Positions 19,127 to 29,892 are shown, counted from the first letter of the stretch. The stretch: DNA of 64,000 nucleotides from a bacterium (GCA_018829445.1 JAHJTV010000063.1:124001-188000); one strand, 5' to 3'. A program made the numbers and translations. The notes: generated by a model not told the origin, from the letters alone.

Positions 19127-21415
19127 CTATCTTCCATTAGCATTGAATCTCTTCAAGGTAATACCAGTCAAGGTATTCCCGTTGGTGAATCCTCCGGCTG
19201 AAATCAGATTGCCGTGGCCCTGATAACTCCCAATGTTGGGAGTATGAAGACAGGTTTCGTCGGATTCGCAGAGTCCGTTTTCATTACCGATCTTATCACC
19301 GATAATCTCCACGGCATTTCTCAGAAATGTCGATTGACATCCAGTGTTGGTAGTGCCCGTATATTCTGATCCGATAAATGCACCTGTGCAGTCGTTTTGG
19401 CCGGTGGGAGGAGTTGCCAGATACCACTTATGAGTAATAGTATTGGCGGCATCGCCTGTTGATTTTAGGCTCAATACATCAAGGATTACCGTATCCGCAC
19501 TGGCCACCGACCAGTCCCAGATCTGGCAGGTGCCGCTTGAACAGCGACTTCTATTGTCGTTGTTTGGAAAAATACTACCGGCATTTCCCCAGGACCGAAA
19601 ACTATTTTCAAAATTGAACCAGTCGAGAGATGCATCATAGGTAGCCTGACCTGAGGCGTCTTCACTTGAATTGATTAAATCAGATGTAATTTGTGCCAGA
19701 AAAATCGTTGCCAGATTAATACCGGTCGTTAAGATAAAATCAGAAACATTTGTTGGATTACAGCTTCCATCAATTCCATCGTAGGTATTAAAAACTGAAC
19801 AATCTATTCTATTACCACCAGTTTTGAAACTTCCGGTAAAATAGTTGTTTGTTGCATTGTTAAGACGTATTCCCCATCCGGTGCTTGCACTAAAGTTACG
19901 AGCAGTTAAAAGGTGCTGGATGGTTGTATATCCCACACTTTCTAATCCAAGACCATTCCAATTGTTTCCTGTTGATAGTCCAGATAACAGGGTTCCATTT
20001 GTACTGGCTACAGAAACTCCAAAGTGGCTGTCGCTAGCTGAATCATTCATAGCTGTAAGATTTAGAACCATTATATTGGGTGAGGAGTCAATACGTAATC
20101 CATTTTGCTGATTGTTGGCTATTGTATTGTTTACTAAAGTGTTCGAGTTGGAATTAGTCAATCCTATTCCAAAATAGCCATTATTAAAGGCTCTGACATT
20201 TTGCAGGATATTGTTATTTGCCGAGGTGCTGATTTTAATACCATTTTGAGCACAATTGGCTGCAATAATATCAGACAGATAATTATTGCGGGTATTGCTC
20301 CCATCCAATACAATTCCATCAACACCGGAGTTGGCCACTTTGACATTCCTGAATGTGTAAAAAGTACTCTGGGTATTGAGGTGAATGGTTGCTGAAGTTC
20401 CGCCTTTAAACTGACCTTCAATCCATCCAAAACTGCTGTTCGTTGAAGTGACGCCATCTGAACTCGAAAGAGTTACTGAAGAGCCGGGCTTGACCACCAA
20501 GCCCACCTTGCTGTTATTGAAAATATAGGAAGCAACGGAAACATCCGTATCGACCAGATAGATTGTCCCGGCGGTGGAAAGTGATCCGCCACTGTTGTTT
20601 ACAGCCAGCGAATTGGCCCACCAGATTGAAGTGCTGGAAATAATATAGTTTGTGCCGTTGTCGGAGATTGTGACAGAATTGGATCTCCAGGCCGGGGTGG
20701 CAAAATCGATCAAATCGGAAAGATATTTTCCCTTGTTAAATCCCATCGACACCATCCTTACAGGGTTGGAACCTGAGTCACAGCTCCAATTGAATACCCC
20801 GAGAGCATCAGTAGCTGTCAATCCGGTGCAGATGTCCTTTCCTGTCACGGATACCGTCCGCATCTCTCCTCCATGGAGGCAGGCAGCATATCCCGGACCA
20901 TCGCCAGCACCACAAGCCGTATCAGTTGCCGAAATCGAACTGCTACCGTCATTTTTGACATAATCCATCCAATCAGAACCGTTATTGCTGTATAGTGGGG
21001 AAACCAAAATCGTTGAACAGTTGATGGCAATATCTGTTGCATTAGCTCCGGAAACCTTGCCGCTGTTATTGGTAACCGAACAGCCTTGCCCTGCCGCATG
21101 GGTTTTTACAGTAACACTGTAAGTGACGGCATCCAAAACTGTAGCACTGAAAGTAAACGATGTGGCCCCGGATTCAACCGTCAGTTCTTCTCCACCATTA
21201 TTCTGAAGGATGAGCCCCGATCCGGATAATCCACTGATGGTGCCGCCGATTGAATATTGGGCGATATCAGTTGTTGCATCAGTGGTAGCGTCGCTTGTAA
21301 AAACGCTGTCTCGATGGTAACTGACACTGCCTTCATCGTCATCTGCACAGCCGAAACCGAAAAACAGGAATACCGCTATCAATCCAAATGAAATTAGTTT
21401 TGACAATGAGTTCAT
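19127..21415 (-). CDS. putative lipoprotein with right-handed parallel beta-helix repeats
   Basis: Lipobox-like FFGFGC; repetitive N/G/S/T-rich rungs (NNYLSDIIAANCAQNGIKISTSANNNILQNVRAFNNGYFGIGLTNSNSNTLVNNTIANNQQNGLRI). Confidence 0.75.
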   Translation of the reverse strand: MNSLSKLISFGLIAVFLFFGFGCADDDEGSVSYHRDSVFTSDATTDATTDIAQYSIGGTISGLSGSGLILQNNGGEELTVESGATSFTFSATVLDAVTYSVTVKTHAAGQGCSVTNNSGKVSGANATDIAINCSTILVSPLYSNNGSDWMDYVKNDGSSSISATDTACGAGDGPGYAACLHGGEMRTVSVTGKDICTGLTATDALGVFNWSCDSGSNPVRMVSMGFNKGKYLSDLIDFATPAWRSNSVTISDNGTNYIISSTSIWWANSLAVNNSGGSLSTAGTIYLVDTDVSVASYIFNNSKVGLVVKPGSSVTLSSSDGVTSTNSSFGWIEGQFKGGTSATIHLNTQSTFYTFRNVKVANSGVDGIVLDGSNTRNNYLSDIIAANCAQNGIKISTSANNNILQNVRAFNNGYFGIGLTNSNSNTLVNNTIANNQQNGLRIDSSPNIMVLNLTAMNDSASDSHFGVSVASTNGTLLSGLSTGNNWNGLGLESVGYTTIQHLLTARNFSASTGWGIRLNNATNNYFTGSFKTGGNRIDCSVFNTYDGIDGSCNPTNVSDFILTTGINLATIFLAQITSDLINSSEDASGQATYDASLDWFNFENSFRSWGNAGSIFPNNDNRSRCSSGTCQIWDWSVASADTVILDVLSLKSTGDAANTITHKWYLATPPTGQNDCTGAFIGSEYTGTTNTGCQSTFLRNAVEIIGDKIGNENGLCESDETCLHTPNIGSYQGHGNLISAGGFTNGNTLTGITLKRFNANGR

Positions 21416-21590
21416 TTATTCTCCTTTTAAATGAAATTTTACTTCCTGAGTTTTCCACCTGTTACAAAATCTCTTTAATTTGAAATCGGATGAAAAAAGG
21501 GTTCTAAAATCGGAATTCCAGTTTGCACCGCTTCTTGGGGCTCACATGGGAGTTATTGTATTACGACAATATCATTACGGCAGAGAATGT

Positions 21591-21613
21591 ATATAGGGCA
21601 GTATGCCCTATAT
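21591..21613. other. inverted repeat in divergent intergenic region
   Basis: atatagggc-agtat-gccctatat, perfect 9-bp arms. Confidence 0.5.
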
Positions 21614-22240
21614 GCTGTTACCGATGGATACGTCTTTCCTTAGTCTCTTTGATGTTATTCAGTCGGGTGTGCGAAACTTGATTTACTGATCTTTATGCTC
21701 TTTGGCGGGAAATATGGAATTTAAAAAACAGTTCTGAAATTACTACTCTATGTGCTCCTGAAGATGACAGTGGAGAATGATCTATTATTTTTTCGATTCT
21801 CGATATCAGCAACAAAAAGCAGAAATAAGCTCTCAAGCGGGTTTTTTCCATGATACTTAGAATATTGCTGGAGGACTGAGTGGTTATTCGTAATTTATGA
21901 TTAACGAATCAGTCTTTTTATGTTTCTTAAAAATCAATACATTATATTTGACATTGATGAGCTTGCCGGAATATAAAGACGGTTGAGTCTTCCAACATGA
22001 GTGCCAAGCAGACTGAAGGCATTATTTCGATCTCAAGGTATTCAGATTCAATATTTTAAATCGAACTGATGAATAAAAACAGTCTGGAATGATTTAACCT
22101 CGCAAACCTGTCCACAGAACTTGAACATTCATTGATTAATGGTGTATGATCGGTCTATGAATTCACCATAAATTCCAGCTTTTCAGTAACAGAGGGCTAA
22201 TTGTAGCCCTCCCGATTTTTTGTCTCTAAATTCAATTAAA

Positions 22241-24994
22241 ATGCATTCTGATAACGTCAACCTGGCTCTATATGAAATATCGAACGCTGTAAACACCACC
22301 GATGATCTCGATGAGCTTTATCACAAAATCCACCTCTCATTGAAGGGCATAATTGATGTAACCAACTTCTATATTGCAATCTATGATCCCAAGGAGGACT
22401 TGCTTCATTTCCCATACTGGATTGATGAATTCACAACTTCGAGAATAGCAAACAAGTACCATCTGGATGAGCGCAGAGATTCCATTACCGCTTTGGTGAT
22501 AAAAGCGGGGAAGCCCCTGATTTTTAGAAAAAACCAACTCATTGAATACTGGAAAAAACAGAAATGTAATTACCAGGAACCCATCTGTGAAATCTGGCTG
22601 GGAGTTCCCCTCATTGTCAACAGAGAGGTTATTGGAGTCATCACCTTGCAGCATTATACTGATCCCAATCGATATGATGATAGTGATGTCAGTTTGCTCA
22701 ATTCCATTTCCGAGCAGATCGCTATTGCGATTGATAGAAAACAAAGCCAAACCCGCTATCGTAACTTGGTGGAAAATATCAAAGATATTGTTTATACCAC
22801 TAACTCCGCCGGTAGAATTATCTATATCAGTCCATCTGCAACAGGCATAACCGGCTACAGGCCGGAAGAGCTTCGAAGAATCTATCGCTGGTGTTCAAAT
22901 TCCACAAGGGAACAGGAAGTCAATAGTTTTATTCACTCTGAGGATCTGCCGGAGGTATCATCATTAATAGAATGCTCGGTCGGACGTATGACTCCCTTTG
23001 AGACAGAGTACCGGGTGATGACCGGGGATGGTGATTCGAAGTGGGTACTGGAAAGAGGGCAGTTTTTTTATGATGATATGGGAAACTCCTATCTTGAAGG
23101 AGTAATCACGGATATCCAGGAAAGAAAAAGAGCCGAATTGCTGAACAGGGTTTTGTACAATATATCCAATGCCGTTAACACAGCATTTGACCTGTATGAA
23201 TTGTATGAAAGGATTCATAAGGCACTTGAGCCTATTATCAATGTCCAACATTTCTATATAGCTCTTTATGATCGCTCCAACGACATCATTCGGTTCACTT
23301 TTGATACGGATTCTGTTGATCTGATCCACCCGGAAGAAATACTCAATGCAAGCAACTCCACCTCACTGACAGCAAAGGTTATTCGAGCAGGCAAGCCATT
23401 GATATTCAGCAAGGAGGAGCAACTAAAATTTGCTGAGAAACAAGGAGGTCCGGTGATCGGAATCCCGTCCGAATCCTGGCTTGGGGCACCCTTAATCGTC
23501 AGGGATGAAGTTTTCGGTGCCATGGTTTCACAAGTGTATTCAGGTTCAAAACCGTACACCGAGGAGGACATAAGGGTTTACAACTCTGTTTCAGGACAGA
23601 TAGCGCTAGGGATTGAGCGCAAACAGGCGGAAGAGCAGATTCAATTCAGGGAGATGCTCATTACGACGTTACACAAGATTTCGAATGCCATGCACTCCAC
23701 GGCAAATCTTTACCAACTGTATGAATCTATCCATCACGCATTAAGTAGCGTAATGAATGTGGATAATTTCACTATTGTTTTATACGACTGGATTGATGAT
23801 ACGCTTCGTTTTTATTACTCGGCAGATCAGGTCGATCCGACCATAACTCAACCGATAGAAAAAGCGAGCGAATCTAACTCGCTGACTTATCAGGTGTTTA
23901 AAGCCGGGAAAACACTGCTGCTTAGGGAGAATGAAAAAGCAAGTTTTAAAAAGGAAATCGGTGGGAGAGAAATCGGAAAAGTATCTTCCAAGTGCTGGTT
24001 GGGGGTACCTTTGGTGGGAAGAGGTAAGGTGCTGGGAGTCATTATCAACCAGAGCTATTCTGATCCTGATTGTTACAGTAAAAGAGATATTGAACTGCTG
24101 GAATCGATATCGGAACAGGTGGCGTTTGCCATAGAGTTTAAAAAAGCGGAAGCAGATCTTGTTTCAGCACAAACCGAACTGCTGGAAAAAGCTCATAAGG
24201 CAGGTATGGCGGATATTGCATCAGACAGCATTCACAACCTTGGCAATATTCTCAATAGTGTCAAAACCTCTAATGACGTGATTGATAACATTTTAAGGCA
24301 ATCCAGTATCTCCGGGCTAAAAAAAGCTACAGACCTTTTAAAGCAGAATATGGGCAGTCTGGACGAGTTCATTTGTAACAATCCCAATGGCGTAACCCTG
24401 ATGCAATACTTCATCACAATCAGGGAAGCCCTGAATGCTGAGATAAACCAGATAAAAGAACAAACCCTCAGACTTTCCGGCAAAATCGGATTGATGACCA
24501 GTGTTATCAGAACGCAACAGAACTACATTTATGAGGGAACAACTATAGAGGAAGTTGCCATTAATGAAATAGTGGATAATATTCTGAACATGTATGAAAG
24601 CATCCTGAATCAGCGTGGAATTGCTGTTTTCAGGGACTACGACACTATTTCAAGAATTCAGGTGCAGAAGACAAAACTGATTCATATTATCATGAACCTC
24701 ATTGATAATGCGAAGGACTCAATGACGAACCCAAGTGATACCAATCAAATGCTATCAGTGTCACTTGTTCAAGATACTGAAAGTGTTGTTTTGAAAATTA
24801 AGGACAATGGAGAAGGAATAGTTGCAGAAAATATGGATAGAGTTTTTTCTCCCGGATATACAACCAAACCCCATGGGAAAGGCCTTGGATTATACAATTG
24901 TGTCAATCTGGCCTCGGAAATGAAAGGCTCCCTCCGGGCAGAAAGCGATGGTTTGGGCGAGGGAGCGACCTTTATCCTGGAGCTTCCGAAATGA
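22241..24994 (+). CDS. multi-sensor histidine kinase (GAF-PAS-GAF-GAF-HATPase), paralog 1
   Basis: Three repeats of xLYxISNAVNTTxDLxELYxxIHxxL..IxNFYIALYD; PAS NIKDIVYTTNSAGRIIYISPSATGITGY; H-box-like AGMADIASDSIHNLGNILNSV; HATPase NLIDNAKDS, DNGEGI, GKGLGLY; ATG at 22241. Confidence 0.88.
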   Translation: MHSDNVNLALYEISNAVNTTDDLDELYHKIHLSLKGIIDVTNFYIAIYDPKEDLLHFPYWIDEFTTSRIANKYHLDERRDSITALVIKAGKPLIFRKNQLIEYWKKQKCNYQEPICEIWLGVPLIVNREVIGVITLQHYTDPNRYDDSDVSLLNSISEQIAIAIDRKQSQTRYRNLVENIKDIVYTTNSAGRIIYISPSATGITGYRPEELRRIYRWCSNSTREQEVNSFIHSEDLPEVSSLIECSVGRMTPFETEYRVMTGDGDSKWVLERGQFFYDDMGNSYLEGVITDIQERKRAELLNRVLYNISNAVNTAFDLYELYERIHKALEPIINVQHFYIALYDRSNDIIRFTFDTDSVDLIHPEEILNASNSTSLTAKVIRAGKPLIFSKEEQLKFAEKQGGPVIGIPSESWLGAPLIVRDEVFGAMVSQVYSGSKPYTEEDIRVYNSVSGQIALGIERKQAEEQIQFREMLITTLHKISNAMHSTANLYQLYESIHHALSSVMNVDNFTIVLYDWIDDTLRFYYSADQVDPTITQPIEKASESNSLTYQVFKAGKTLLLRENEKASFKKEIGGREIGKVSSKCWLGVPLVGRGKVLGVIINQSYSDPDCYSKRDIELLESISEQVAFAIEFKKAEADLVSAQTELLEKAHKAGMADIASDSIHNLGNILNSVKTSNDVIDNILRQSSISGLKKATDLLKQNMGSLDEFICNNPNGVTLMQYFITIREALNAEINQIKEQTLRLSGKIGLMTSVIRTQQNYIYEGTTIEEVAINEIVDNILNMYESILNQRGIAVFRDYDTISRIQVQKTKLIHIIMNLIDNAKDSMTNPSDTNQMLSVSLVQDTESVVLKIKDNGEGIVAENMDRVFSPGYTTKPHGKGLGLYNCVNLASEMKGSLRAESDGLGEGATFILELPK

Positions 24995-25012
24995 TGGATA
25001 CCTCAGAGTTGC

Positions 25013-27847
25013 ATGAGTATTTTGGCGGCAATCTTTAATAAATTCGCATCATCTAGTGATCAAACAAAACTGAATATTGGCTGTTTATCAATGCAATTCG
25101 ACCAATTTAAAAAAACTCTCTATCAGATCTCCAACGCCGTTAGTACAACTGACGATCTTGTCGATCTCTATCGGAAAATCCACCTGTCGTTAAGCAACAT
25201 CATCGATGTTACTAATTTTTACATCGCTCTATACGATTCCAGGGAGGAGATGATCTATTTCCCCTATTATGTCGATGAACGATCCCAACAGAAAACAGGG
25301 TACAAGTACCCGTTAAAAAGCGGTCGTGGCTCATTAACGTCGTGGGTAATCCAGAAAGGGGAGGCGGATATTTTCAGAAGAAGGGATGTTCTAGCATTAT
25401 GTAAGGAGCTGGATGTTGAACCTTCGGGTCCTGTCAGTGAAATCTGGCTGGGAGTGCCGCTGGTTGTAAAAAAAGAGGTCATTGGAGTTGTGGCTGTTCA
25501 GAGTTATACGGATCCCGATTGTTACGATGAGAATGATCTTAAGCTTTTGAGCTCTATTTCGGACCAGATCGCAATTGCCATTGACAGGAAAAAAAATCAG
25601 ACCCAATACAAAAACCTTGTTGAAAACATAAAGGACGTTATTTATATAACAAACTCATCAGGGAAAATGACCTATGTTAGCCCGGCAACATTGTTGGTGA
25701 CCGGATATTCGCCATCCGAGCTGAAGGATACCTGTCGCTGGCAATCGGGTAAATCTCAAACGAACCGGATCAATTTTTTTATCCATCCCGTTGATCAGAA
25801 AAAAGTTCATTCTCTTATCAAAGAGGCTGTCGATACCTTGACACCGTTTGAATACGAGTATCGAATCGTAAAGAAAGATGGCAGTGTTATCTGGGTTTTG
25901 GACAGGGGGCAGCCATTCAGGGATAACCTGGACAGGGTTTACCTGGAAGGAGTAATTACCGATATACAGGAGAGGAAAAGAGCGGAACGGATTAATGCCG
26001 CATTTTACAATATTTCCAATGCGGTTAATACTACATCCGATCTGGACGAACTTTACCTGTCCATCTATGAATCTCTAAAACCCATTATAAACATCGAGCA
26101 TTTTAGTATCGGCTTGTATGACCATCAGAGAGATACCATTACATTTACGTTTAGTTCCGCAACAAGAGAGATTGAACACCCCGGGGAGATTCTTCAGGCG
26201 AGCAGATCAACGTCACTAACGGCGGAGGTTATTCGTCAAAAGAAGCCGATTGTTTTTACCAGGGAAGAACAGTTGCAATTCGCCGCCAGTCAAGGTGGGA
26301 AGATCATAGGAACACCCTCGGAGTTCTGGTTGGGAGTGCCTTTGATTGTTGGAGGTAATATAATAGGTGCCATGCTCACCGAGACCCTGGACAATTCCAA
26401 AGCGTATTCCCGGGAAGATGTTGACTGTTTTATGTCTGTGTCGGATCAGGTGGCGTTCGCCATAGAGCGGAAACGGAATGAGGAGCAGATATTAACCCGG
26501 GAAAAGGTTATCACATCCCTTTACCGGATATCCAGTGCCATGCACACCACAACCAGTTTGCACCAGCTCTATCAATCCATTCACCGGATTCTGGAGGATA
26601 TCATTGATGTACAAAACTTTTCCATCGCCCTGTACGATGAAGAGAAAGATACTTTATACTTCCAGTACTCTTCCGATAAGGTGGATAAAAATATTTTTGT
26701 CCCCATTAAGAATGCCAGCCACAGCGGATCGCTGACATATAAGGTGATTAACGAAGAAAAATCGATTTTGATAAATAAATCAAACAAAGAGGAACGTCTG
26801 GGAAAATATGCCAGGAATTTAATAGGTGAAAAATCCACCCAATGCTGGTTAGGGGTTCCATTAAGAGGTAAAAGCAAAATCCTTGGAGCAATAGTCAATC
26901 AGAGTTATACCGATCTTTATTGTTACAATGAAAAGCACATCACCCTGCTGGAAGCCGTTTCCGACCAAATCGCCTTTGCCATTGAGTATAAAAATGCTGA
27001 AACCGGCTTGGCGTATGCTCAAAAAGAGTTGGTGGAGAAAGCACACAAAGCGGGGATGGCAGATATTGCATCCGACACGATTCATAATCTGGGAGATATT
27101 ATGAACAGTGTCAGAATCTCAAATGAGTTGATCAGCGGTATTTTAAAAAATTCTCACATCGATCACTTTAACAAGGCCATGGATTTGCTTCAAGAGAAGA
27201 TGAATAATCTAAAGGAGTTTGTCTGTAATGATCCCAACGGTGAAAAATTGATGCAGTATATCATCACCATTGAACAGTCCCTGGCCTCTGAATTTCTGGA
27301 TATTTCCGGGCATACCGAGCGATTAACGGAAAAAGTTGCGCTTATGACCAACGCAATCCGCACGCAACAGAACTATGTCAATGAAGAATACGTTGAGGAA
27401 GATTGTTCAATCGAAGATATCATTAATAAGCTACTAACGATGCATGGGGATAACCTCAAAAACTCCGGTATCAAGGTCATTAAAAACTATGCCTATGTTC
27501 CCCAAATCCTGGTTCAGAAAACAAAGCTGGAGCATGTTATCATGAACCTCATCAGTAACGCCAAAGACTCCCTGAAAAACAACGGTGACAAGGAGAAAAC
27601 ACTGACAGTTGCCTTGGATCAGGATTCCGATAATGTCTATCTGCGTTTTCATGATAACGGAGAGGGAATAGCCAAAGAAAACCTGAACAGGATCTTTTCC
27701 CACGGATTTACAACCAAAGCCAGGGGACAGGGATTTGGTCTGCACAACGCTGCCAACTTCCTGTCTGAAATGAAAGGGAAAATATGGGCCGAAAGCGACG
27801 GCCCCGGTAAAGGAGCAACATTTGTGCTGCGATTTCAGAAGAGGTAA
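25013..27847 (+). CDS. multi-sensor histidine kinase (GAF-PAS-GAF-GAF-HATPase), paralog 2
   Basis: Same order and near-identical motifs as the preceding gene; AGMADIASDTIHNLGDIMNSV; NLISNAKDS; DNGEGI; GQGFGLHNAANFLSEMKG. Confidence 0.88.
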   Translation: MSILAAIFNKFASSSDQTKLNIGCLSMQFDQFKKTLYQISNAVSTTDDLVDLYRKIHLSLSNIIDVTNFYIALYDSREEMIYFPYYVDERSQQKTGYKYPLKSGRGSLTSWVIQKGEADIFRRRDVLALCKELDVEPSGPVSEIWLGVPLVVKKEVIGVVAVQSYTDPDCYDENDLKLLSSISDQIAIAIDRKKNQTQYKNLVENIKDVIYITNSSGKMTYVSPATLLVTGYSPSELKDTCRWQSGKSQTNRINFFIHPVDQKKVHSLIKEAVDTLTPFEYEYRIVKKDGSVIWVLDRGQPFRDNLDRVYLEGVITDIQERKRAERINAAFYNISNAVNTTSDLDELYLSIYESLKPIINIEHFSIGLYDHQRDTITFTFSSATREIEHPGEILQASRSTSLTAEVIRQKKPIVFTREEQLQFAASQGGKIIGTPSEFWLGVPLIVGGNIIGAMLTETLDNSKAYSREDVDCFMSVSDQVAFAIERKRNEEQILTREKVITSLYRISSAMHTTTSLHQLYQSIHRILEDIIDVQNFSIALYDEEKDTLYFQYSSDKVDKNIFVPIKNASHSGSLTYKVINEEKSILINKSNKEERLGKYARNLIGEKSTQCWLGVPLRGKSKILGAIVNQSYTDLYCYNEKHITLLEAVSDQIAFAIEYKNAETGLAYAQKELVEKAHKAGMADIASDTIHNLGDIMNSVRISNELISGILKNSHIDHFNKAMDLLQEKMNNLKEFVCNDPNGEKLMQYIITIEQSLASEFLDISGHTERLTEKVALMTNAIRTQQNYVNEEYVEEDCSIEDIINKLLTMHGDNLKNSGIKVIKNYAYVPQILVQKTKLEHVIMNLISNAKDSLKNNGDKEKTLTVALDQDSDNVYLRFHDNGEGIAKENLNRIFSHGFTTKARGQGFGLHNAANFLSEMKGKIWAESDGPGKGATFVLRFQKR

Positions 27848-27848
27848 G

Positions 27849-27894
27849 CTGAAATAAGGGAGTACGTGCTTTGGTACGTATACCCGTATTTCAG
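27849..27894 (+). terminator. stem-loop downstream of tandem kinases, putative terminator
   Basis: ctgaaata...tatttcag perfect outer arms, imperfect inner pairing gggagtacgt/acgtataccc; no clear U-tract. Confidence 0.45.
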
Positions 27895-27956
27895 CGGTAC
27901 CGGTGTGGCAATTAGTGTGCTATGTGGCAGTATTGCCTGATTTTTCAAAAAAATAA

Positions 27957-29300
27957 ATGCCTAATCTTATGACTGATTTTAACTCACCAAGTCCCAATCG
28001 TTGCCTCTTGATCCTTCTGGATGGATTAGGAGATCGCTCATACGAAGAACTAAACTTCCAGACTCCGTTACAGGCGGCTCATACGCCTAATCTGGATCAA
28101 CTGGCAAAAACAGGTGCTAATGGGCTTTTCCACGCGACATTCTTGGGAGAGGCTCTGCCAAGTGAAAACGCTCATTTTGTCATGTTTGGATATGATTTGA
28201 GCGATTTTCCCGGACGAGGTGTTTTTGAGGCCTTGGGAGAAAATGTCCAGCTTGCGGCTGATGACACAGCTCTTTTAAGCCATTTTGTCTCGCTTGATAT
28301 TGCAGAGGATACATTCATACTCAAGGATGGGAAACCGGAATTGACCGCAAACGAGATCGCTTCGTTCTCCGGCGCGATTGCCGAATATACCGCTCAAAAA
28401 ATCCAAATCGAATTTATTCCCACCGGCGGCATCAGGGGAATTTTGAAGTTGCAGCATCAAACTTCGCCTGCCATTACCGACACCGATCCCTTTTTTGAGG
28501 AACAACCCTTGATAGAACCTCTTCCGTTGGAGGGATATGAGTCGCACCAGCCAACTGTTGCAACGGCCGCAGCCTTAAAAGAATACCTTGTCTGGTGCCA
28601 TCAGCAATTAATAAACCATCCATTAAATGATGTCCGCCGAAGACAGAACCGTTCGTTGATTAATGGGCTGGTCACCCAACGGGCCGGACAGTTAAAACCC
28701 ATTTTGCCATTCGGGCAGAAAAACGGAATCAGGGGTTTGAGCATTTCATCAGGTCCAATGTACCGGGGATTAGCCTCGTATGTAGGTCTGGACTTTTTGG
28801 AGGGACATAACAGCGATAATCCTGAAATCGATCTTAAACAGAGATTGGCAATGGCCGAGACAGTTTGGAATGAATATGACTTTATCCATATCCATTCCAA
28901 ATGGCCGGATAAGGCTGCCCACACCAAAAAACCGGGATTTAAAAAACAGGTTATCGAGGCCCTGGACAAGGCTGTTGGATCTTCTCTTGTGCCCTTTGTG
29001 CAGGACCCGAATACATTGATTGTCATCACAGCCGACCATTCAACTCCCAGTGGAGGCCCCCTGGTTCATTCGGGGGAGCCGGTTCCCGTTATTTTCCATG
29101 GCACAGGCATGAGGCGTGATCAGGTGTCGAGCTATGACGAAATAAATGCAGCTTCGGGATCACTGGGATTGATGCGGGGGAAGGAATTTATGTTAACGCT
29201 TTTAAACGCCATCAATCGTGCGAAGTTGCGGGGGATTATGCAAACACCCCATGATTGCCCCGTCTGGACAACTGACTATCAACCATTCCGACGACCTTAA
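27957..29300 (+). CDS. alkaline-phosphatase-superfamily protein, cofactor-independent phosphoglycerate mutase (ApgM)-like
   Basis: CLLILLDGLGDRSYEELNFQTPLQAAHTPNLDQLAKTGANG; HIHSKWPDKAAH; ITADHSTPS metal-site motifs. Confidence 0.75.
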   Translation: MPNLMTDFNSPSPNRCLLILLDGLGDRSYEELNFQTPLQAAHTPNLDQLAKTGANGLFHATFLGEALPSENAHFVMFGYDLSDFPGRGVFEALGENVQLAADDTALLSHFVSLDIAEDTFILKDGKPELTANEIASFSGAIAEYTAQKIQIEFIPTGGIRGILKLQHQTSPAITDTDPFFEEQPLIEPLPLEGYESHQPTVATAAALKEYLVWCHQQLINHPLNDVRRRQNRSLINGLVTQRAGQLKPILPFGQKNGIRGLSISSGPMYRGLASYVGLDFLEGHNSDNPEIDLKQRLAMAETVWNEYDFIHIHSKWPDKAAHTKKPGFKKQVIEALDKAVGSSLVPFVQDPNTLIVITADHSTPSGGPLVHSGEPVPVIFHGTGMRRDQVSSYDEINAASGSLGLMRGKEFMLTLLNAINRAKLRGIMQTPHDCPVWTTDYQPFRRP

Positions 29301-29312
29301 CCTGGAGGCCAT

Positions 29313-29891
29313 ATGACAACCAAGCGTTATAAAACCGGGGTTATCCACGGACGGTTCCAAGTGTTGCACAAAGATCATCTGAAATACCTGCAATCGGGAA
29401 TGGAGCTCTGCCAACACCTGGTTGTGGGAATCACTAACCCAGCTCCGGCCCAGTCAAAGCCGGAGAGTAGTGATGCAAATCGCGGGCAGGCTGCCGCCAA
29501 TCCGTTGACCTATTTCGAACGCTATACACTGTTACGCGCTACCTTAATTGATGCAGGTCTAACCTTTGATCAGTTCTCGGTGGTGCCCTTTCCCATTAAC
29601 TATCCGGAGCGCTATCAATACTACGTTCCCATGGATGCCACCTTTTTTCTAACCATCTATGACAACTGGGGGCGACAGAAACTGGACTACTTCAAGTCAC
29701 AGGGATTAACTGTTCATATCCTGCGTGATGTGACACCTGAGGAAAAAGGGATCAGTGCTTCGGCCGTCCGCTCCCTGATGATTGAAGATAAAAACTGGGA
29801 AGACTTCACTCCTAAGGCAGTGACAATCCTGCTAAAATCCTGGGATGTTCCTTCTCGATTAAAAACCTTAAAGAAGATGGAAGACAGCTGA
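29313..29891 (+). CDS. nicotinamide/nicotinate-nucleotide adenylyltransferase-like nucleotidyltransferase
   Basis: GVIHGRFQVLHKDHLKYL (G-RFQ-xxHxxH motif) and ISASAVRSLM (ISxTxxR-like). Confidence 0.75.
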   Translation: MTTKRYKTGVIHGRFQVLHKDHLKYLQSGMELCQHLVVGITNPAPAQSKPESSDANRGQAAANPLTYFERYTLLRATLIDAGLTFDQFSVVPFPINYPERYQYYVPMDATFFLTIYDNWGRQKLDYFKSQGLTVHILRDVTPEEKGISASAVRSLMIEDKNWEDFTPKAVTILLKSWDVPSRLKTLKKMEDS

Positions 29892-29892
29892 T

